Origin: Phycisphaerales bacterium UBA4658
GTDB taxonomy: Bacteria; Planctomycetota; Phycisphaerae; Phycisphaerales; UBA1924
Assembly: GCA_002405485.1 (NCBI GenBank)
Contig: DHLW01000015.1
Span: forward strand, 1 to 50,263
Direction: 5' to 3'
DNA: 50,263 bases
Position 1 is the first letter of the stretch, and the number at the start of each line of letters is the position of its first letter. A model generated the notes under the pieces. It saw nothing but the letters and a program-made list of their open reading frames with translations, ran no database searches and was not told where the DNA came from. Both the position numbers and the translations under genes were made by a program. Positions 1 through 8,265 of the stretch are shown here, in pieces.

Positions 1-3000
1 ACCGAGATCTACGACTACCTGCGCCTCCTGTTTGCCCGCTGCGGGTCGCCCACCTGCTGGCACCCGACCAAGGTCAGGAAGGACGGCGAGGTCCTCGAAC
101 GCTGCGGCCGCCAGATCTCGGCCACCGGCGCAACCCAGATCATCGACGCCGTCATGGCGCTCGGCGTGAACGCTCTTCGGCCCGCTCCTTCGGAGTCCGC
201 AGAGTCCCCCGGACTGCGGACCATGATCCTCGCCCCCGTCATCCGCGCCCAGAAGGGCTTCCACAAGGATGTTCTCGAAGACGCCCAGCGCCAGGGCTGG
301 GGGCGTATCCGCGTCGCCCCCGGCGGGAAAAACCCGCAGATTCTCGAGATCCGCGACGTGCTCGCCAAGGGCGGCGAGAATCCGCTCGGCCTGGGCCGAT
401 ACGAGAAGCACTCCATCGACATCGTGATCGACCGCATCGTCCTCCGCCCCGACGCTCGCCAGCGCGTCGCCGAAGCCGTTGAGTCGGCCCTCAAGCTCGC
501 CGCCGGCTCCGTCGTCGTCGCCATCGAGTCCGCAGGTGAGTGGAGCGACCGGGTCTACAGCGAGAAGTTCGCCTGTCCGGATCACCCCGAGTGCGCCCTG
601 GAAGAGCGCGCCCCGCGACTCTTCAGCTTCAACTCCCCGCACGGGGCCTGTGCCGAGTGCCACGGCCTCGGGCTCATCATGGAGTTCGACGCCGACCTCT
701 GCATCCCCGATCCCTCCAAGTCACTCGCCGAGGGCGCCGTCAAGCCCTGGAAGGTCCCGCCGCCCATGGGCCGGTTCTTCCGCAAGCGGCTCCGCCATTT
801 CTGCGAGCACTTCGGCGTCAGCCAGCACCTCTCCGTGAGCGCCTTCACGCCCACCCAGCGCCGAATCCTCCTCACGGGCGCCACACCGGATGACCAGAAG
901 AAATTCGGCGCCAAGTTCGAGGGCGTCGGCCCTTCACTCCGCTCGTGGTATGAGAAGACCGAGAGCTCGTTCATCCGCGAGTGGCTCGGCCAGTACATGC
1001 AGGAAAAACCGTGTCCCACCTGCAACGCCGACCGCCTGCGCATCCAGGCGTTGCACGTCCAGCTCTCCTCCGCGCACGCCGTGGACCTCGCCCGCGCCGC
1101 GTCCAGGACCGTCATCGGCCGCTCCGAGCAGGCCCGGTCGCTCGGGCCGGGTCGCACGCTGAACATCGCAGAGCTCGCCCGCCTCACCATCACCGACGCC
1201 GCCGACTTCGTCGCCTCCTTGCAGCTCACCGCCGAGCAGCGCACCATCGCCGAGCCCATCCTGCGCGAGCTCGCCTCACGACTGGGCTTTCTCTCCAGCG
1301 TCGGACTCGAGTATCTCTCGCTGGATCGCAAGACCGGCACGCTCTCGGGGGGCGAGGCCCAGCGCATCCGCCTGGCCACCCAGGTCGGGTCCAAGCTCGT
1401 TGGGGCCTGCTACGTGCTCGACGAGCCCACCATCGGGCTCCACCAGCGCGACAACGCCCGGCTCATCCGCACCCTCAGGCACCTCGCCGACATCGGCAAC
1501 ACCGTCCTCGTCGTCGAACACGATGAGGACATGATCCGCTGCGCAGACCACGTTCTGGACGTCGGTCCCGGCCCCGGAGTTCACGGCGGCCGCGTCGTCG
1601 CCCAGGGCACCGTCCCCGAGATCATCGCTTCCGGCTCGCTCACCGGGCAATACCTCGGCCAGACGCGGTCGATCCCCGTTCCCGCCGCCCGACGGCCGCT
1701 CGATCCCGCCCGCGCCATCTCCGTCATCAACCCGCGCGAGAATAACCTCAAGGGCGGCGTCGTCTCGTTCCCGCTTGGCGGGCTGGTCTGCGTCACCGGC
1801 GTTTCAGGTTCCGGCAAGTCCACCCTCGTCAGCGACATCCTCCTCGCGGCGGCAAAGAGGCACGTTCAGGGTTCCAAGGTCCGCGTCGGCGCCCACGACA
1901 AGATCACCGGCTTCAAGCACGTCGACCGCATCATCGAGGTCGACCAGAGCCCCATCGGCCGAACCCCGCGATCCAACCCCGCCACCTATACCGGCATCTT
2001 CGTCGAGATCCGCCGCATCTTCTCCACCACCAAAGAAGCCAAAATCCGAGGGTACAAGCCCGGTCGGTTCAGCTTCAACGTCAAGGGCGGCGCGGGCGGC
2101 GGGGGAGGCCGATGCGAGGCCTGCGAAGGCCAGGGGCTCAAGAAGATCGAGATGCACTTCCTCCCCGATGTCTTCGTCGCCTGCGAGGTGTGCAACGGCA
2201 AACGCTACAACCGCGAGACCCTCGAAGTCCTCTACCGCGGCAAGTCCATCGCCGACGTCCTCGCGCTCACCGTCGAGCATGCCTGCGACTTCTTCCAGAA
2301 CCATCCGCGCATCCTCCGCTTTGTCTCCTGCCTCCGCGACGTTGGTCTTGGCTACATCGAACTCGGCCAGCCCTCCACCCAGCTCTCCGGCGGCGAGGCC
2401 CAACGCGTCAAGCTCGCCACCGAACTCGGCAAGATCGGCGGTCCGCTCCCCGGCTCCGGCAGGCGCAAGGCCGGCGACGAGGACGACGATTCCACACACC
2501 TGGACAACCTTGACGGCGACAGCGATCAGGACCTCGAGGGCGAAGATGACTTGGACGATGCCCAGGCCGAGGCCAGCATCCGCAAGGGCTCGCCCGCGTC
2601 GCTCCCCCGCTCCGCCGCTCCGTCCCTTCCCGCGCAAGCCCACACGCTCTACGTCCTCGACGAGCCCACCACCGGGCTGCACTTCGAGGACGTGCGCCGG
2701 CTCATCGAGGTGCTCAACCGCCTCGCCGACGCCGGGCACACGCTCGTGGTCATCGAGCACAACCTCGACGTGATCAAGTGTGCCGACTGGATCATCGACC
2801 TCGGTCCCGAGGGCGGCGACCGCGGCGGCCAGGTCATCGCCGCCGGCACCCCGGAGCACGTCATGACCGTGCCGACGAGCTCCACCGGGCGGTTCCTGAA
2901 GGCCCACGGCCTCCACGGTCGGACCCGCTCAACAGCTCACACCGTGCGTTCCATGCGCTCGGCTCCGGTCTCGCCGGTCTTGACCCCTCCGTCAGCGCCG

Positions 3001-3204
3001 GGCGTGCTGTCACCACTCACCACCCGCACGCTCCCATCCCCGTCCACCACTGTCGCCCCAAGCACCCCAAGCGCATTCAGCGCCGCCTGCTGCTCGGCTT
3101 GCTTCTTGCTCGCGCCCCAGCACGATGGGTACCGCTTCCCGTCGATCTCCACCGCGACCTCAAAGCACTTGGCGTGGTCCGGGCCCTTCTCGTCCAGCAC
3201 GTGA
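1..3204 (+). CDS. uvrA: UvrA, excinuclease ABC subunit A (5' end outside window)
   Basis: DNA damage-recognition ATPase of nucleotide excision repair. The frame is open from base 1 (TEIYDYLRLLFARCG, typical of UvrA about 100 residues in), so the start lies upstream. Seen in order: zinc module cysteines near 574-594 and 649-660; ABC signature LSGGEAQRIRLATQ from 1342; Walker B YVLDEPTIGLHQ near 1411; second Walker A GVSGSGKST at 1798-1824; second zinc module CEAC/CEVC at about 2113-2200; second signature LSGGEAQRVKLA near 2380; Walker B YVLDEPTTGLHF near 2650. A strongly acidic insertion (about 2443-2640) separates the second signature from its Walker B. Family homology ends near 2915 (TGRFLKAHGL); the last 96 or so codons lie antisense to rnc and do not look like UvrA, so the stop at 3202-3204 may reflect a lost earlier stop. 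Identification is secure; the C-terminal end is not. Confidence 0.96.
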   Translation, partial: TEIYDYLRLLFARCGSPTCWHPTKVRKDGEVLERCGRQISATGATQIIDAVMALGVNALRPAPSESAESPGLRTMILAPVIRAQKGFHKDVLEDAQRQGWGRIRVAPGGKNPQILEIRDVLAKGGENPLGLGRYEKHSIDIVIDRIVLRPDARQRVAEAVESALKLAAGSVVVAIESAGEWSDRVYSEKFACPDHPECALEERAPRLFSFNSPHGACAECHGLGLIMEFDADLCIPDPSKSLAEGAVKPWKVPPPMGRFFRKRLRHFCEHFGVSQHLSVSAFTPTQRRILLTGATPDDQKKFGAKFEGVGPSLRSWYEKTESSFIREWLGQYMQEKPCPTCNADRLRIQALHVQLSSAHAVDLARAASRTVIGRSEQARSLGPGRTLNIAELARLTITDAADFVASLQLTAEQRTIAEPILRELASRLGFLSSVGLEYLSLDRKTGTLSGGEAQRIRLATQVGSKLVGACYVLDEPTIGLHQRDNARLIRTLRHLADIGNTVLVVEHDEDMIRCADHVLDVGPGPGVHGGRVVAQGTVPEIIASGSLTGQYLGQTRSIPVPAARRPLDPARAISVINPRENNLKGGVVSFPLGGLVCVTGVSGSGKSTLVSDILLAAAKRHVQGSKVRVGAHDKITGFKHVDRIIEVDQSPIGRTPRSNPATYTGIFVEIRRIFSTTKEAKIRGYKPGRFSFNVKGGAGGGGGRCEACEGQGLKKIEMHFLPDVFVACEVCNGKRYNRETLEVLYRGKSIADVLALTVEHACDFFQNHPRILRFVSCLRDVGLGYIELGQPSTQLSGGEAQRVKLATELGKIGGPLPGSGRRKAGDEDDDSTHLDNLDGDSDQDLEGEDDLDDAQAEASIRKGSPASLPRSAAPSLPAQAHTLYVLDEPTTGLHFEDVRRLIEVLNRLADAGHTLVVIEHNLDVIKCADWIIDLGPEGGDRGGQVIAAGTPEHVMTVPTSSTGRFLKAHGLHGRTRSTAHTVRSMRSAPVSPVLTPPSAPGVLSPLTTRTLPSPSTTVAPSTPSAFSAACCSACFLLAPQHDGYRFPSISTATSKHLAWSGPFSSST

Positions 3205-3731
3205 TACACCGGCGAACTCGAGAACCACTGCTGCGCGAGCTGCTGCAGCACGCTCTTGAAGTTCTCCTGGTGCCCGCTGCTGGCCGCCCTGTGCACCAGC
3301 GGCGTCAGGATCGGCTCCAGAAACCCCCGGGCCGCACCCAGTCCCGCGTCAAGGTAGATCGCCGCCACCACCGCCTCCAGCGTGGCCGCCGCCAGACTCT
3401 GCGGCAGCACGCGATGCCCCTGCATCCCCTTCCCCAGCGACAGAAACCGGTCCAGCTCAAGCTCCCGCGCGATCGCCGCGCAGGTCTGGCGCGACACCAC
3501 CGTCGACTTGATCTTGGTCATCTCCCCCTCGAGAAACTCCGGATACAGCGTGTAGATGAGCTCGCAGCAGATCAGCCCCAGCACCGCGTCGCCCAGAAAC
3601 TCCAGCCGCTCGTTGGAGTCCTTCCTCGAATCGGTCATCGAGGCGTGCGTGAACGCGCGGCTGAGCACCGCCACATCGCCAAAGCGATGCCCTAATCGCC
3701 CCTGAATGGCCTCAAGTTGATCCGGAGTCAT
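2937..3731 (-). CDS. rnc: Ribonuclease III
   Basis: Double-strand-specific endoribonuclease for rRNA and mRNA processing, 264 residues, the usual bacterial size. The N-terminal catalytic domain carries the signature NERLEFLGDAVL (residues 40-51) with the acidic catalytic residues; the C-terminal part (DHAKCFEVAVEIDGKRYP...SKKQAEQQAALNAL) is a double-stranded RNA-binding domain. The ATG at 3731 (MTPDQLEAIQGRLGHRF) is chosen because it matches the family N-terminus and has GGAG a few bases upstream on the minus strand; the open frame runs further to 3926 with low-complexity sequence. Its 3' third overlaps the uvrA frame on the other strand by 268 bases. A last stretch of about 25 residues after the dsRBD is unconserved-looking. 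Confidence 0.95.
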   Translation of the reverse strand: MTPDQLEAIQGRLGHRFGDVAVLSRAFTHASMTDSRKDSNERLEFLGDAVLGLICCELIYTLYPEFLEGEMTKIKSTVVSRQTCAAIARELELDRFLSLGKGMQGHRVLPQSLAAATLEAVVAAIYLDAGLGAARGFLEPILTPLVHRAASSGHQENFKSVLQQLAQQWFSSSPVYHVLDEKGPDHAKCFEVAVEIDGKRYPSCWGASKKQAEQQAALNALGVLGATVVDGDGSVRVVSGDSTPGADGGVKTGETGAERMERTV

Positions 3732-4000
3732 CGCCCGCTCCACGTCCCGGTTCGGGCGGCGTGCTCCGCCCGATCCTGGGGCCGTGTCCGTCCAGACTGT
3801 CGCAGGCGCGGGTGCTCGACCCGTCGAACGCCCCAGCAACTGGAGCGGCGGCGGGCGAGCAAACGCACCTACACCTCGCAGGGATGCACGTGTCCCCGCA
3901 GGCCCACTATACCGCATCCCCGACAATCTGCGCGGTGATCCGAAAGATGTTCCCCTATTCAGGTGTACTTCGGACCGAGATACTGGCCATCACACAGGAT

Positions 4001-4029
4001 TTTAGTGAGTGTTTGTGTTCTGGTAGGAT
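4001..4029 (+). promoter_or_regulatory. Candidate promoter of rpmH
   Basis: TTTAGT at 4001-4006, a 17-base spacer, then TAGGAT at 4024-4029 preceded by TG one base before (extended -10, TGGTAGGAT). It lies in the most AT-rich stretch of this intergenic region and would give a leader of about 120 bases. Matches to consensus are 3/6 and 4/6, so this is a candidate only. Confidence 0.35.
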
Positions 4030-4049
4030 ATCGCTGAGACGGAGATTCC

Positions 4050-4126
4050 CGATCGGCCTCGCCAACGGAGCGGAGCGGGGCTACCATCTCGACCCGCGAT
4101 GGCGGCAGGGCGTGCCCGGCCGATCG
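4050..4126 (+). repeat. Long-range inverted repeat in rpmH leader
   Basis: CGATCGGCC at 4050-4058 pairs perfectly with GGCCGATCG at 4118-4126, enclosing 59 bases. In the transcript it would form a closed domain ending about 18 bases before the AGGTGA ribosome binding site. Possible translational control of L34, or chance in GC-rich DNA. Confidence 0.35.
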
Positions 4127-4156
4127 CTCCGACTCCCGTTTCGCAGGTGAACTTTC

Positions 4157-4303
4157 ATGGGCATGCACTATCCCAAGCGTTTCAGCCGCAAGACCCGCAA
4201 GCGCCGCATCGGCTTCCGGGCCCGCATGAAGACCAAGGCCGGTCGCAAGATGATCAACCGCAAGCGTGCCGCGGGCCGTTCGCTGAACGTCGCCGACGAA
4301 TAG
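4157..4303 (+). CDS. rpmH: 50S ribosomal protein L34
   Basis: Small basic protein of the large ribosomal subunit, 48 residues. The core [20 protein letters not shown] and following [10 protein letters not shown] match the L34 pattern GFRxRMxTxxGRxVLxxRRxKGRxxL. ATG at 4157 is preceded by AGGTGA at 4145-4150; a second in-frame ATG at 4163 is possible but worse spaced. The N-terminus ([15 protein letters not shown]) replaces the common MKRTxQPSxxKRxR and the C-terminus extends by SLNVADE. A rho-independent terminator follows 35 bases later, so it is probably monocistronic. In many bacteria rpmH sits next to rnpA and dnaA; here it stands between rnc and an HD-GYP gene. Identification is firm despite the small size. 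Confidence 0.93.
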   Translation: MGMHYPKRFSRKTRKRRIGFRARMKTKAGRKMINRKRAAGRSLNVADE

Positions 4304-4338
4304 TCCAACGTCCGGTCCTCTTGCGGATCGAACCCTGC

Positions 4339-4370
4339 CAGCCCTCCAGACTTGGGGGGCTGCTTTGTTT
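4339..4370 (+). terminator. Rho-independent terminator after rpmH
   Basis: CAGCCCTCC at 4339-4347 pairs with GGGGGGCTG at 4354-4362 (9 base pairs, one G-T) around the loop AGACTT, followed by CTTTGTTT. It lies between rpmH and the convergent HD-GYP gene; the T-rich tail fits only the + direction. Confidence 0.75.
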
Positions 4371-4372
4371 CG

Positions 4373-5065
4373 TCAGTGTGTGTGCGGGCCCTGTTCTCGG
4401 CGCAGTCTTCGGACGGCGTCTTCGGCCTTCGTCGGGCAGTCGAACGTCGGAACCTCGCACCGATCGTTGAAGTGCTCGAGGATCCAGTGCAGGTTGCCGC
4501 TCTGGAACTGCTCGATGAACGCGTCCACGCACTCTGGGGCAAAGTGCGTGCCCCGGTCGGCCTGGAGCTGCGCTGCCGCCGATCGGGCCGCGGCGAGCCC
4601 GATCTCGTGGCGATACGGCCGGATGCTCGTGAGGGCGTCGAAGGTGTCAACGACGGCGAACATCTTCGCGGCCTGGGGAATCTGCCGTTCGCGCAGGCCG
4701 TCGGGATATCCAAGACCGTCGACGCGCTCGTGATGATGACGGACGAGCTCAAGAATGAGCGGATCATCCTCACCCATGCTCACAAGACGCTCGTATCCGA
4801 GCACCGTGTGGGTCTTCATGATCTCGAACTCTTCGGGGGTGAGCTTGCCCGGCTTCTGCAGGATGTGATCGGGGATGTCGATCTTCCCGAGATCGTGCAA
4901 CGCCGCGGCGGTGCTCAGCCGGGCAATGGTCTGGTGGTCCAGTCCGAACACCTCTGCAAGTGTGCGCGTGTAGAGCACCACCCTCCAGGTGTGGGCGGCC
5001 GTCGTCCGATCCTTGAGTTCGATCGTGCGGACGAGCGCCTCGATGATGTCATTCTGGAGAATCAC
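4373..5065 (-). CDS. HD-GYP domain phosphodiesterase
   Basis: Likely cyclic-di-GMP phosphodiesterase, 230 residues, essentially a bare HD-GYP domain with no receiver or PAS domain. Seen: HDLGKIDIPD (H57, D58), KTHTVLG, the metal-ligand run RHHHERVDGLGYPDG with G119-Y120-P121 intact, and DTFDALTSIRPYR. All hallmark residues are present, so it is probably catalytic. Start is GTG at 5065, without a clear ribosome binding site; the frame stays open further upstream. It lies 34 bases downstream of a lipoprotein gene on the same strand and may be co-transcribed with it. It ends against the rpmH terminator. Target process unknown; control of adhesion or secretion is plausible next to a T6SS and an adhesin-type exoprotein, but that is inference. 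Confidence 0.9.
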   Translation of the reverse strand: MILQNDIIEALVRTIELKDRTTAAHTWRVVLYTRTLAEVFGLDHQTIARLSTAAALHDLGKIDIPDHILQKPGKLTPEEFEIMKTHTVLGYERLVSMGEDDPLILELVRHHHERVDGLGYPDGLRERQIPQAAKMFAVVDTFDALTSIRPYRHEIGLAAARSAAAQLQADRGTHFAPECVDAFIEQFQSGNLHWILEHFNDRCEVPTFDCPTKAEDAVRRLRREQGPHTH

Positions 5066-5099
5066 TGAAGGGTTCAGCGTAGACCCGTCGTCGCACTGG

Positions 5100-5339
5100 T
5101 CACTCGGTCGGAACGTTGGCGACGGTGCTCTCGGTGGTGATCGGGGTAAACGCCATCCGTCCGAAGGCGTCCGACGCGGTCATGTACTGGCCCGAAGGCG
5201 GCCGGTTGGCGGTCGTTGACCGCTCCCAGGCCCTCATGGCGGGGGACTTGTTGTCCACGCAACCGATCATGGTGGTTCCAGCAAGTGCCACAAGGCCCGT
5301 CAGGACAAGCACACGACGCGCGGGACGGTTGGAACGCAT
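5100..5339 (-). CDS. Small putative lipoprotein, unknown function
   Basis: 79 residues starting at the ATG at 5339 with GGAG about 8 bases upstream. N-terminus is arginine-rich, then LVLTGLVALAGTTMIGC, a hydrophobic segment ending in a lipobox-like MIG-C, predicting a lipid-anchored envelope protein. The mature part (about 53 residues, ending TPITTESTVANVPTE) has no recognised domain. It precedes the HD-GYP gene by 34 bases in the same direction and is divergent from the T6SS operon. It is far shorter than TssJ (about 150 residues), so I do not assign it as the missing T6SS lipoprotein. Confidence 0.6.
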   Translation of the reverse strand: MRSNRPARRVLVLTGLVALAGTTMIGCVDNKSPAMRAWERSTTANRPPSGQYMTASDAFGRMAFTPITTESTVANVPTE

Positions 5340-5750
5340 GGGGCAATCTCCGTGTGCGACGAACCGCCGGCCCGCCGACGGAAAAGTGATCGGGTTGTGC
5401 ATCTCACCGCTTGACCGGGGGTGTCGCGCCCGGGTGCTGAACCAGGGGTCAACGTCGTACGATCGTCACGGACCGCATAGCCGGACGGCCCAGGGCAACC
5501 GCGCATCAGCCACGGCCGACACCCCGAGCGTGGCCGCCGGTGGCCTGCACGCTGACCCGAGCCGATGCGGCCGCGCGTCGGAGCCAATCCCCGGTTTCAG
5601 TACCCATGTGTGTTTGCAGAATGGTGGGGGAGGCCGATAAACTGTGCGGCGTCGAGTTGACGCCCGGGTTGACCTGCCCGCGGATGGTGAATGCGGACGA
5701 GTCCGGAACCGGACCGGGTATGACACCGACCTCTGGTCGGGGAGAGTTGC
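5340..5750. other. Divergent intergenic region upstream of T6SS operon
   Basis: About 410 bases with no convincing gene. It separates the minus-strand lipoprotein from the plus-strand T6SS operon. Visible: an inverted repeat CTTGACC / GGTCAAC near 5410 and 5447, two GTTGAC copies about 12 bases apart near 5655-5673, and a promoter-like element near 5613-5641. I see no sigma-54 type GG-N10-GC element with the expected flanks. Confidence 0.5.
5613..5641 (+). promoter_or_regulatory. Candidate promoter of the T6SS operon
   Basis: TTTGCA at 5613-5618, a 17-base spacer and GATAAA at 5636-5641 (4/6 matches each to the sigma-70 consensus), in the only AT-rich patch of this region. It would give a leader of roughly 100 bases before the GTG at 5751. 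Confidence 0.3.
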
Positions 5751-6692
5751 GTGGGATCGATGAGCGCCGATATCTCCTTGAAAGCCGCGGCTCTGGCCAA
5801 TCGGCTGCGCCTTGTGCAGGCGGACTTTGCCGACGAACCGGTTCAGGCCCGAATCGAACAGATGCAGGACGAGGTCCAGCGCGTGCTGGGAACGCTCGGA
5901 CCAGCCGAGCGGGAACACCTGCTGGCTCTGCTGGCCGAGAAGTTCCCGTCGTGGGACGCGAACGTCTCGGCTGCGGCGCCGCCGCAGGCCGCGCCCGCCC
6001 AGGTGCAGTCGGCCATGGACCAACGGGAGCTGCAGGATCCGAGCTTTCTGGTCGCTCGGCTGGCGGAACTGGGGTCGAAGATGTCGGCGGAGGACAAGAA
6101 GGCCGCCGCGGCACAGCTCCGCGCCGTGGGGATCGTGGAACAGGTTTCCGGGGGTGCGCTTCCGGATGCCCAGTCCAAGGCCCTGATGCAGGCCCTTGGG
6201 ATGAACCCGGCGGACACGCTGGACGCAGCCCGGCTGCTTGACCTGGCCACCCTGCTGGTGGAGCTTGCCGAGAAGCTCGACCAGGTGGTCTGGAACACCT
6301 GGAAGGCGGTGGCTCCGACGTCGCAGATCAAGCGTTCCGGCTCTGTCAAGATCACCATGGCGAAGTTTGCCGGCGGGGATCAGGACACTCCGCGCGGGCA
6401 AGTCAAGCAGGATCTCGAGCGATTGCGGCAACTGACGGCGGCGCTGACGGCGAGCGTGAATCAGGCCGGTCGATCGTTCGCCCAGAAGCACGTCGAGAAG
6501 TTCGCGCCCGCGGAGATCGAGAATCTGGCAAAGATGAGCTCCGGCGGCCTGCTGGTGAGCCAGGAGGTCAAGTGCTGGCGGAAGTACGTGGAGCTTGCGG
6601 GCCCCGTCGACGCGCAGGCCATCGAGCGCGAACTGCTCAACGCGATCGCGGCGTATGCCGAGAGTCTGATGAAGGGCATCGGATCGCGATAG
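5751..6692 (+). CDS. T6SS-associated TagH-like protein lacking an FHA domain
   Basis: 313 residues, first gene of the cluster, soluble (no membrane segment or signal). GTG at 5751 is chosen because GGAG lies 6 bases upstream; ATG at 5760 is the alternative. The C-terminal half resembles the C-terminal region of T6SS FHA proteins (TagH/ImpI): LLVELAEKLDQVVWNTWKAV followed by an IKR stretch, then KHVEKFAPAEIE and a terminal CWRKYVELA...YAESL. The N-terminal half is charged and Ala-rich with a helical look and shows no FHA fold. TagH proteins take part in the threonine-phosphorylation switch or the baseplate/membrane interface; how an FHA-less form would act is unknown. About 100 bases separate it from tssK. 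Family assignment rests on pattern memory, hence moderate confidence. Confidence 0.55.
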   Translation: MGSMSADISLKAAALANRLRLVQADFADEPVQARIEQMQDEVQRVLGTLGPAEREHLLALLAEKFPSWDANVSAAAPPQAAPAQVQSAMDQRELQDPSFLVARLAELGSKMSAEDKKAAAAQLRAVGIVEQVSGGALPDAQSKALMQALGMNPADTLDAARLLDLATLLVELAEKLDQVVWNTWKAVAPTSQIKRSGSVKITMAKFAGGDQDTPRGQVKQDLERLRQLTAALTASVNQAGRSFAQKHVEKFAPAEIENLAKMSSGGLLVSQEVKCWRKYVELAGPVDAQAIERELLNAIAAYAESLMKGIGSR

Positions 6693-6797
6693 CGTGCGAC
6701 GGGGGTGCGACGACTCGTGTGGGTCCGAGAGGGGCAGGAGCGGGGCGGGGAATCGCAGGGCCGGGAACGATCGAGAGTCAGGCAGCAAAGGATGCGC

Positions 6798-8171
6798 ATG
6801 GCAACGAGCGGACAGGTTCACTGGCACGAGGGTCTGTTCCTGCAGCCGCACCACCTGCAGGTGGCGCAGCGGTTCGGCCTGGAGCAGCACGCCGAGATGC
6901 GGAAGCTGCTGACGCCGTATCCATACGGATTGATCGAGTCGCGGGTGAGCGCCGATGCGCTGGAGAACTTCCTGATCCGGTTCGACAAGCTGCGGGTGGT
7001 GATGCCCAGCGGTCTGGAGGTGTCGTTTCCGGACAACGCCGACCTTCCGCCGCTGGACTTCAAGAAGGCGTTCGAAGCCACCACGCAGCCGATCGCGATC
7101 GATCTGGGCGTGCCGGTGTGGTACGCGACGCGGGCCAACACGGTGGAGATGTCCCCGGACGCCGACGCGCGGGTGAAGCGTCTGTACAAGGTGAGCGAGG
7201 TGACGCGCGCCGACGAGAACACGGGGGAGAATCCGCAGGTGCTCCTGACGCGTCGGGTGAACGCTCGGCTGCTGCTGCCCGATGACGATCGGACCGACCT
7301 GGAAGTGCTCCCGCTGATCCGCGTGCTTCACGCCACGGGGCAGGACGTGGGAATGCCTCGGATCGCCGCGGCGTTCGTTCCCCCATGCCTGGTGATCGCC
7401 GGTTCGCCGGCGCTGCGCGAGCTCGTGCGGGACCTGATCAACCAGATCGAGGCCAGCCGAAAAGAACTGGTGATCCAGATCTCTCGCGGCGGGTTCAGTG
7501 TCGACACCATGAGGGGGATCCAGTTCGAGCAGATGCTCCGCCTGCGGTCGATCGCCTCGGCGTCCAACCGCCTGTCGGCGCTCATCGCCGCGCCCAACGT
7601 GACGCCCTTCGAGATGTTCGTCGAGCTCCGCGGGCTCCTCGGGGAGCTGGCCTCGCTCCGCCCCGACCGCGACCAGGCCGAGACCGCCCCGTACGACCAC
7701 AACGCCCCGATGGTGTGCTTCCAGGAGCTGTCAACCAAGATCCGCGGACTGCTCAAGGGCACGGTGGCGCCGAACTTCATGAAGGTCGACTTCGCCAGGC
7801 AGGACAACCTGCTGGTCGCTGCGCTCACCGACGAGCACCTCACGCGGCCAAACGAGTACTTCCTCGGCGTCAAGACCAAGGACGACGCCCGCGCCGTCGC
7901 AACGCTCGTGGAGAACGCCGACGAGTTCAAGCTCATGGCCAAGAGCATGGTGCAGCGGAACATCTTCGGCGTGAAGCTCAGCGAGGAGCGGCACCCTCCG
8001 CTGGAACTCCCGAGCCAGGCCGGGCTGCACTACTTCCGCCTGGGCCGCGGCGAGAGCCAGCGCATGTGGGACAAGATCAAGGAAGAGCGCGAACTCGCCA
8101 TACGCTGGCCCGGCGTGGAAACGTCGGACTTCCAGTGCACGCTCTTTATGACCGTTCCCAGTGGGGGGTGA
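6798..8171 (+). CDS. tssK: T6SS baseplate protein TssK
   Basis: Trimeric adaptor linking the baseplate wedge to the TssL/TssM membrane complex; 457 residues, normal length. The N-terminus (VHWHEGLFLQPHHLQ) is the family hallmark; further family features are the IESRVSADALENFLIRF region, the central long helices and the C-terminal head LHYFRLGRG...WDKIKEERELAIRWPG. The ATG at 6798 is preferred over 6792 because AAAGGA lies just upstream. It follows the TagH-like gene and precedes tssL. The 94-base gap before tssL carries a potential ribosome binding site (AAAGG) only. Confidence 0.95.
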   Translation: MATSGQVHWHEGLFLQPHHLQVAQRFGLEQHAEMRKLLTPYPYGLIESRVSADALENFLIRFDKLRVVMPSGLEVSFPDNADLPPLDFKKAFEATTQPIAIDLGVPVWYATRANTVEMSPDADARVKRLYKVSEVTRADENTGENPQVLLTRRVNARLLLPDDDRTDLEVLPLIRVLHATGQDVGMPRIAAAFVPPCLVIAGSPALRELVRDLINQIEASRKELVIQISRGGFSVDTMRGIQFEQMLRLRSIASASNRLSALIAAPNVTPFEMFVELRGLLGELASLRPDRDQAETAPYDHNAPMVCFQELSTKIRGLLKGTVAPNFMKVDFARQDNLLVAALTDEHLTRPNEYFLGVKTKDDARAVATLVENADEFKLMAKSMVQRNIFGVKLSEERHPPLELPSQAGLHYFRLGRGESQRMWDKIKEERELAIRWPGVETSDFQCTLFMTVPSGG

Positions 8172-8265
8172 GCGTGGAGTGGGGTGTGCGGGGCACCGCA
8201 GGGGGACCGACGGCAAGGGCATCGACTGATTCGCACTGATTCGCACGAACAAAGGTCACGTCACC

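Larger units (their letters stand above)
3732..4156. other. Divergent intergenic region rnc / rpmH
   Basis: About 425 bases without a convincing gene. It holds a locally AT-richer block (about 3950-4035) that looks like promoter DNA for rpmH, then a 120-base leader with a long-range inverted repeat. The minus-strand half next to rnc shows only its ribosome binding site. Short frames here have no recognisable product. Confidence 0.6.

Noticed and set aside
3761..4150. 129-codon + strand frame in the rnc-rpmH gap
   Set aside because: No recognisable domain, composition of non-coding GC-rich DNA, overlaps the rpmH promoter and leader.
5100..5339. Lipoprotein gene as the missing TssJ
   Set aside because: Too short (79 residues, TssJ about 150), wrong strand, no TssJ-like transthyretin-fold sequence.
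5466..7700. 744-codon minus-strand open frame opposite the TagH-like gene and tssK
   Set aside because: Antisense artefact; the + strand frames match known families.
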